64,000 nt of DNA. It comes from Hypsibius dujardini (lineage: Eukaryota > Tardigrada > Eutardigrada > Parachela > Hypsibiidae). The stretch covers positions 1 to 64,000 of the forward strand of contig LRSR01005490.1 in assembly GCA_001579985.1 (NCBI GenBank), read 5' to 3'. The position numbers and the translations under genes were made by a program. The notes under the pieces were generated by a model. That model did not search any database, was not told the origin of the DNA, and saw only the letters and a program-made list of their open reading frames with translations. Positions within the stretch are counted from its first letter, which is position 1, and each line of letters starts with the position of its first letter. Positions 57,561-64,000 of this stretch are shown here, in pieces.

Positions 57561-60500
57561 TAAGAACATAATTTATGTTACATTCCGAGTAAGAGAGTAT
57601 TGCAGCTGCAAATATCGCATATGCTGTAAATACAAGTTCTTAATTAATTATTAGATTCATCTAGAAAAGTACGAAACTTTTTATCTTTCCGACACATTAA
57701 TTATCGACCTGCTTTGCAATAGCTCAATGATAGTTCTCAGTAACCCTTGTGTTTAAAACAACATACACTAGAGATAATATTGAGTCCTTCGTCCTTTTAT
57801 TGATTGGAAATACAAGGCTGCACTGTTCATCTGAAAACAAGCGAACATAACATGACAGTCTGGCGAGCTGTTATCGAATGCTGACTGCATCTAGAAATGA
57901 GCAGCTCTCTGATTAACCAGACAATCTATGGAGCATTTCACGTGCTTAGGAGGGTTCGCCTCAAATGATGAAATTTCAGCTTCGACATTCTACGGCCTCT
58001 GACAACATTAAACATCACGTCATCTCTGAAAATATCATTTTTTCAGTACTTTTTTGCGGTTTTTTTAGTGTGTCCTACCAGATTCAAGTGGAATTCGCAC
58101 CTGTGCCAAACCATCATTTTTTGCTCCTCAGCTTTATAACATACGACTTTATGCATCATTCTCAGAGGTTTGCGAGAGGATTAAGAAAAAATTGTAACTT
58201 GCAAAAATCCCGACCGGTACGGTCAAAGTTATAGTTCCCATATTAGAAAGCTACTAGGACAATGATTCATTCGGTTTTTCCGTGTGGAAATTATCAGTTT
58301 TGCACTCTCCGACCTGCCTCGGGGACCTCAAAAAATATGTTTTTTTGAGATGGGATGGACTAAAAAGTGGATCTACGCCGCAAAAATAAATCAAAAATTG
58401 ACACAATCCTAAAATTCGAACATCCATGGTTTCATTTTTAGATACTTCTCCCAAAAAAATTACTTCGACCGTATCGAAAATGTTTCTATATTCACAGTTG
58501 GTGCAACTCAGCCAACTGGCTCAACCCTTTTTGAATTCCCTTGCTGGAGGCGTGTGCAGGGTGCGTTGATTTTCCACGCCATGTGTAAACAAATAGACAC
58601 ACACAAAAACCACCGCCCAGGCGGTCTACTGCACCGGCATTGCAAAGTACGACGTATGGGGAATAAGCAACAAAAACCGTGTGATTACACTTTTTTTCCG
58701 CTTTTCCAAAAAAGAAATGTCATTTACCTGCAGATCAAAAAATGGTCAAAACGAGTTAGCCCTTCCACAAGTGGGAGATGAAGTTGATCTATCATAGGGC
58801 TTAGATAAATTTCAAAAATGTTAATTTCTTTGCAAATGGAATCCGCGCGGAATATTTTGCAGTGGAATTCAAGTATTTGTATTGCATAGCTGTTTTTGGC
58901 TGCATCCTCTTTCTCGCATCTTGCGGCTGCTTTTTCAAAAATAAAATTACAATTTTTACTAGTGCACAAAATAATTTTTTTTTTAGAAAAACCATTCACG
59001 CATATCCGACGATTCGATGAGAAGCTGTGAACGAAGAAAGGCTTGCATCTTTAGGACGCCGATTTCATAAAACGCCGCAAAAGCATAAAACGCGTCAAAT
59101 AAAGTGGGCTAGACGATAAAAAGAATTACAATGCTGATGTCGTTATCAGAATAGCTTTGTAATACATTAATACTTAAACCGAAGAAAGAGGATGCATGCG
59201 TAGTTCAGACTGTATGGACATCGTCAAAAATGGATTTTACAGATATACCGGGTTCGGCAATTCTTTTAGGACGGGAGTTTTTGGTGTTCATTGCAGCGTT
59301 TTGTAACTTTTTGTATTCTATTGAATAGCCCACACTCTTACCCAGCGAACACACATTTTAGAATAAAATTCGAGCTAACGCGACAAAAGTTATGACGAAG
59401 AACCCAATACGGTAGGAAATTGAAGTGTCCCATTGCACGCATTTCCCATTCCCGCCAAATTACTTTTAAAATCTTAATTTAAAACCAATAATTGAGTGGG
59501 CTCATTTCACAAGCGTTCAGCAAAAAAATTAGGATTTTGGAGCAACACAGGAAGCAGGGCTTGCGGCGACCTAGTGATTAGAAAGTGGGATATTTTGGAT
59601 GTTGAACCTTCCTCTCAGGTCCCCGGCCCGTTTATCTCCATGCTACAACCGATTTTTATCATTAAAAATGTAAATGAAAGATGAGGTTCTCAGCTGTAAA
59701 ATTGTTTAAAAATATTTTGTTATTTGATTGTTTAAGTCACCATAATTCTACTAGCAAAACGCGCCACGTTTTTAAGAAATATGGATTTTTGAGGCCGTTC
59801 CTTCTTTTATTTTTAAATAATTTTGGTATGATTGAAACGCCAAATTTTTTATATCGCTGAGTAGCCCCACATATATGCTACAGGATGCTTGTTAAGGTTT
59901 ATTATTTTCCGGCTTTTGCGTGAGGAGGTAGGCCACTAACTCCGGTGCACTCAGCGAACCGCCAAAAAATTGTCATTGGCTGGGACACGGACAAATTTGA
60001 AAGGTGCACACAATCAGAGCCTCATTACGTCTGTGTACATCTGCCACTCTGGTTCCGAACAAATTTCTGACACATCAAAAGGTATCACTTTCAAAAAAAC
60101 CAAAACAAAGTTCCTGAATATATCGGTTTCCAGAACGACACTGAGAAACCCAGTCCAAAAGGGATTGCCGAACCCGGTTTGGTAAATGTTTTCCGACCGA
60201 TATGTCATGAACCTAGTATGACCTGTTTTATTCTGTTTTTAATCCACTTTAGAAGGAAGTCAGGAAAATATTTAGCAATGTGTTCTGCATACTGTTTTGG
60301 TACCTTTGCAAAATCGAGAATACATTTTCAGATTGTTCATCCTCAGTCTACAGTAGATCTAATCTTCCTTAAAAATTGCAATATAACATCAAGAGAACAA
60401 ACAAATAATAGGATTATTGTCATCTTGCGAATCGTGTGAGAGAGTCACAGTCTCAATTGGGCGACTCGCTTTCAGGCGTGGAACTTATTCCACGAAATTC

Positions 60501-61472
60501 GGGTGAGTAATATTAAACATTATCTGACTTGACACGTTGCCTAATTGAGTGACGTATGTTCTGCGAGTGAGGTTTGATGTTCGTAGAATCTTGACAGTTA
60601 GCTGCTCGAGTGCGGAGAAAATCCAGTTTGACAAACATTTTCTGCGTATCCGTTAGCTTCGTAAACATCGAACATCGAAAATACAGTCAGCCCCCAAAAA
60701 AACTCTCATCACGTGACTTTTGCTGAAAACTCCGCCCGAAATTGCACCGTTTCGGTACGACCAATCAGGACATATACTGTACATGTAATGCATAAATCGA
60801 ATCAAAACACGAACAAGCAAGCAATAAAAAAATTAGATAACAGGAACAAAATTTGAACAATTCAAGCTAAGAGAAAAAAAACTTCGGAACCGGGAAATTT
60901 AAACATCACAGACATTGAAAAACAAAGTTAATTACTAAAATTTAAAAACGTTGAACCTTAATACCCAAATCGAAACTCGGAATCCTGCATAAATTTATCA
61001 ATCCGTACAGGCATGGAGTCCTGCAGTGTGAACTGCCATTGTTGTTTCAGGAGGAATTCGCCTTCCGTTGATCATCTTATAAAACAACTTTACTGAACCA
61101 AGCCAATCAAGAACGATAGCAACGTCAAAAAAAGCACAGTCATAAACAGCTGCAAAAACAGCTGATAAGATTTCGAATTCGGTTACTTTAGGTAGTTTCC
61201 CTGCGGTTATGTCATTAGTTGATGCTCATCCTATACAAAGGTAAACTGCTATTTGTTTTTCGAGATCGCGAGATAAGTCTATTTTTGGTGAGCCACACGG
61301 TTCAATTACCTGCAACTCGTAATATCGAGAACATTCTATTGGCACATTTGTCGCACCTCACCTCTCTCTATGCGCAAAATGTTTATGTTGGGCAAGGAGT
61401 TTCTTGGGGCTGACTGTACTGGTACTTGTACGTTTCAAGAAGACGAATTTCCATTATAGTTGAGTCCGTTAT
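57561..61472. other. Long interval without an assigned gene
   Basis: About 3.9 kb of AT-rich sequence with only short open frames (for example 58554-58781, 58724-58999 minus, 60179-60439). None has start, signal, domain or splice support, and no tRNA- or rRNA-like structure was seen. Confidence 0.4.
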
Positions 61473-61479
61473 TATAAAA
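61473..61479 (+). promoter_or_regulatory. TATA box of the cysteine-rich peptide gene
   Basis: TATAAAA (in ATTATAAAAGCTGA) stands 92 bases before the start codon. The region between it and the ATG is partly conserved before the second copy (GACTTCAGCACGTAA against TACTTCAGCAAGTAA). Confidence 0.55.
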
Positions 61480-61564
61480 GCTGATATTGATTGCGGTGAC
61501 TTCAGCACGTAACAATTCTGTTGCCTCCATTTCATAATTACATTCTTCCAATTCCAAACAGGCC

Positions 61565-61831
61565 ATGTCGACATTTCACCTGATTTTATTTGTCCTCGTC
61601 ATTGGGATCGTTGTTCCAGCCATCAACGGTATGTCATGCCCAAGCTCAGTAGCGAAGCGTTTTCAGGACTGCTCGGAAGAGAAAGTATGTCTCAGTTCCT
61701 GTGGCGGCGGGGGATTGCTGGGTCAAACCTGCGAGCAATGCTGTGCCAACCACAACAGTCGTCGTCAAGTCGGCTACTGTTCTCAAGCTGAAATTGGTCG
61801 ATACGTCTCGTGTTATTGTGTTCGTTTGTAG
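61565..61831 (+). CDS. Secreted cysteine-rich peptide (88 aa)
   Basis: Single coding exon. Residues 1 to about 22 (MSTFHLILFVLVIGIVVPAI) are a signal peptide. The mature part (about 66 residues) has ten cysteines with spacing C-x10-C-x5-C-x3-C-x9-C-x2-C-C-x11-C-x10-C-x-C, enough for five disulfides, and a Gly-rich loop (CGGGGLLGQTC). An acceptor-like CCAAACAG lies four bases before the ATG, so an intron in the leader is possible. Such proteins are often antimicrobial peptides, protease inhibitors or other extracellular peptides; the fold is not recognised. A second copy starts at 63889, so this is a tandem family. Confidence 0.82.
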   Translation: MSTFHLILFVLVIGIVVPAINGMSCPSSVAKRFQDCSEEKVCLSSCGGGGLLGQTCEQCCANHNSRRQVGYCSQAEIGRYVSCYCVRL

Positions 61832-62116
61832 CCAGCTGTTGAGCGAGATCTAATCTGTTCTTTTCTCACTAATGATCATCGTCAGATTATACAACCTTTC
61901 TCTTAGCTTATGAATGGTTTAGTAAGTGTCAACTTCATAATTGGTTATAAATTGTCCGAATGTTCTCTGGGTTTATGGAAAATGCACGTCGCTTAACGCC
62001 CCAAAAACATATCAAAAACTGACTCCAATAGATCGTCCCCTTGCGCTGTCCGGCTAATCTAGAATCTCACAACGAAAACATCGAAACCCCGAATACGAAA
62101 CCGTTTGAAACACGAC

Positions 62117-62160
62117 TACCGTAAATTCGCGATCTCAAGAGACAGTTTTATGGCCAAGGG
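62117..62160. repeat. Lone end of the TACCGTAT...CTCAAGGGACA MITE family
   Basis: TACCGTAAATTCGCGATCTC followed by AAGAGACAGTTTT matches the left end of the copies at 8545 and 48731. No matching right end was found within 400 bases. Confidence 0.6.
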
Positions 62161-62784
62161 CGTGCATTCCGCCCATCTTGCAGCGTATATTTCGACCGGT
62201 GTTTGAATGTGTGTGCTGTACTGTGGCGATGCTTAGCTGTTCATAGATTGCGAATTCATGAAACGAAATCCGAAAGAAATACTGCTCACCCTGGACCGCA
62301 ACAGTTAGGATTAAACAATAGCTGTTGGTTTTTTTCAGTCACCACGCACATAAAAGCATGGATGGGTGGCAGAATTTATTAACAACTAGCAAACTGTATG
62401 TATAGTTAAAAAGGCCAAGGGCGGAGGCCTGTAACTTTGAAGCACGAAATATTCAGCACCATAAACAAATCCAATTTTAATGACAGTGCAAAAAATATAA
62501 TAGAATGAATTTTTCTTAAATGAAATTATATATTTACGTTTAATACAAATATTACTCGACTACTGGAGTACTGTTTGGAGTTTCAGCAAAAAAATTTCAA
62601 GGGATTGAGAATTTTGCAAATACATTGTAAGCCGCCAAATGGCAAGCAAACTGTAAAACATCGGCGGAAGGCGAAAAACTGCAGAAACGGTAACTTAAGA
62701 GCAACAGGATATTCGGCAATGCCGGTTGAGCGGCATAACGGGAGATAGGCTACCAGCCACACATCCTTGCAGACAGGGCCACTG

Positions 62785-62998
62785 GCAGACAGATACAACA
62801 GACAGACAGACAAACAAACAGACAGACAAACAGACCGGCAGACAGGCAGGCAGACAAACAGAGACAGTTTGTCAGACAAATAGACCGGCAGACAGGCAGG
62901 CAGACAGGCAGGCAGACAGACGGACAGACAGTCAGACAAACAGACCGGCAAACAGGCAGGCAGGCAGGCAGACAGACAGACAGACATACCGGCAGCCA
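62785..62998. repeat. Degenerate (GACA)n / (GGCA)n array
   Basis: GACA units mixed with GGCA, GACC and AACA units, including a higher-order unit around ACAGACCGGCAGACAGGCAG that recurs three to four times. The third-frame Cys-Leu-Ser-Val translations on the minus strand are artefacts. Confidence 0.9.
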
Positions 62999-63888
62999 GC
63001 AATCAAACAACAAAAACACATCTCGAGTAATTTCGGCATTCAGATACAGAGGCACACAGTGTTGCCCCAGAAAACACAACACAGACATGGACGAAGACCC
63101 GATAAACCGAAAGCGAGACAGATACGATCTAGGTCTGCAAAAAGAGAGACAAAAACAAAAGCTCATCCATTTGTTAGATGGGGAGTCCGAACAGCTTTAA
63201 AAAAAATGGAGGGTTTTTATATTCGTTTAAATCTAAGAGTTGTATATCACAGAAGCCGATGGGTTGAAAGCGCGATTCCATAGTTCTTGGTACGTAGTGC
63301 TACGGTAGGGACTATAAAAGTACAGCGGACACCTAGCTATGTTTTTTGGAATTCATATTGTCCATACGTTTGTATCTCGGGTTCTCTCTGTTTCTGTCTG
63401 TCTGTCTATCTTCATGTTTGTTTAGCTTTTTGCCTGCCTAGTTGGATGTCTATTTGTCTTGACTGTGCGTCTCATCTGTTGTCCAGTTTTCTGTCCGACG
63501 TTTCTACCGCTTTGCTCCTGCTTGTGTCCATCCCTTTTCTCTTGCTTCCGATTTCACGTGCTCCTGATTGCAGCACTCCTCGGTCTTCCCGTCGCTCATA
63601 TCGATTGCTAATTTTTAAATCATCATAAATATGACTCTCTTAGAAAAATATTACAAGGCATCATTCTGGGTTTATAATATGAAAATCATCCGAAGTCAGG
63701 AGAATGCTGTGAAAACCTTAACATACCGCTATTAAATGTGATTGTTCCGAGTAGACAAAGGCCCATTTGGTCAAGACGATCATTGTCATAGCCAATCCAT
63801 ATCGCAGTTACTTCAGCAAGTAATTCGACATAAAGGTTTTCTGCTACCTGGAATTATCCATTTTCTCATTTCCAGTTTCAAACCAGCC

Positions 63889-64000
63889 ATGTCGAGAGCT
63901 AACATGCTTCTTTTTTCTTTGTCATCGGAATCATTGCTGGGTCAGTCAACTGTATGTCATGTCCAAGTTCAATACCGCAGCGGTTCAGGGACTGCTCGGA
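63889..64000 (+). CDS. Second copy of the cysteine-rich peptide gene, cut by the window edge
   Basis: Starts ATGTCG like the gene at 61565 and continues with the matching segment that encodes CMSCPSS and, further on, RFRDCS. The reading frame is not conserved cleanly through the signal-peptide region, so it may be a decayed copy or reflect a sequence error in a T-run; the 3' part is outside the window. The upstream 100 bases also resemble those of the first copy. Confidence 0.6.
   Translation, partial: MSRANMLLFSLSSESLLGQSTVCHVQVQYRSGSGTAR

Larger units (their letters stand above)
61832..63888. other. Spacer between the two cysteine-rich peptide copies
   Basis: Holds a lone MITE end (62117-62160) and a GACA array (62785-62998). 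At 63390-63412 a short complementary CTGT run lies opposite in sense to the array. No other gene is supported. Confidence 0.45.

Overview
The window is animal nuclear DNA. The genes have many introns (GT-AG and two GC-AG), there are TATA boxes, and about half the space is short inverted-repeat (foldback/MITE) elements, DNA transposons and simple repeats. The gene content points to an invertebrate, most likely an ecdysozoan: a corazonin/GnRH-superfamily neuropeptide, GnRH/corazonin/AKH-type receptors, thyroglobulin type-1 and CUB secreted proteins, a piggyBac element and a DD37D mariner. A tardigrade is a reasonable guess but the sequence does not prove it.

Layout: (1) 31-3462, a whole-looking piggyBac element carrying an intact two-exon transposase and, upstream in the same orientation, a second small three-exon gene. 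(2) 6686-7054, a neuropeptide precursor whose peptide follows the signal peptide directly and is amidated: QQFQFSRLWHP-GKR. (3) 11083-11811, a secreted CUB protein without cysteines. (4) 15367-17340 (minus), a secreted protein with two thyroglobulin type-1 domains that both lack the same disulfide. (5) 18240-19037 (minus), a possible unknown gene. (6) 20706-23556, a small four-TM protein. (7) 29289-33717 (minus), a complete 7-exon, 358-aa receptor of the GnRH/corazonin/AKH family. (8) 40038-43638, a decayed mariner and an intact DD37D mariner with perfect inverted repeats. (9) 45548-54921 (plus), a complete 11-exon, 395-aa paralogous receptor that has lost several class-A GPCR signature residues. 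(10) 57.26-57.56 kb, a LINE reverse-transcriptase relic. (11) 61565-61831, a 10-cysteine secreted peptide, with a second copy running off the right edge.

The main result is that one 64-kb stretch holds a GnRH/corazonin-superfamily peptide gene and two receptor genes of the same superfamily. The receptors share four intron positions and are therefore ancient duplicates. One keeps the normal activation residues; the other has EAC in place of DRY and His in place of Asp2.50, so it may be an atypical, decoy or biased receptor. That the peptide is the ligand of either receptor is inference. All splice models were built by hand from reading-frame phase and splice consensus; each of the five main multi-exon genes closes to a whole number of codons.
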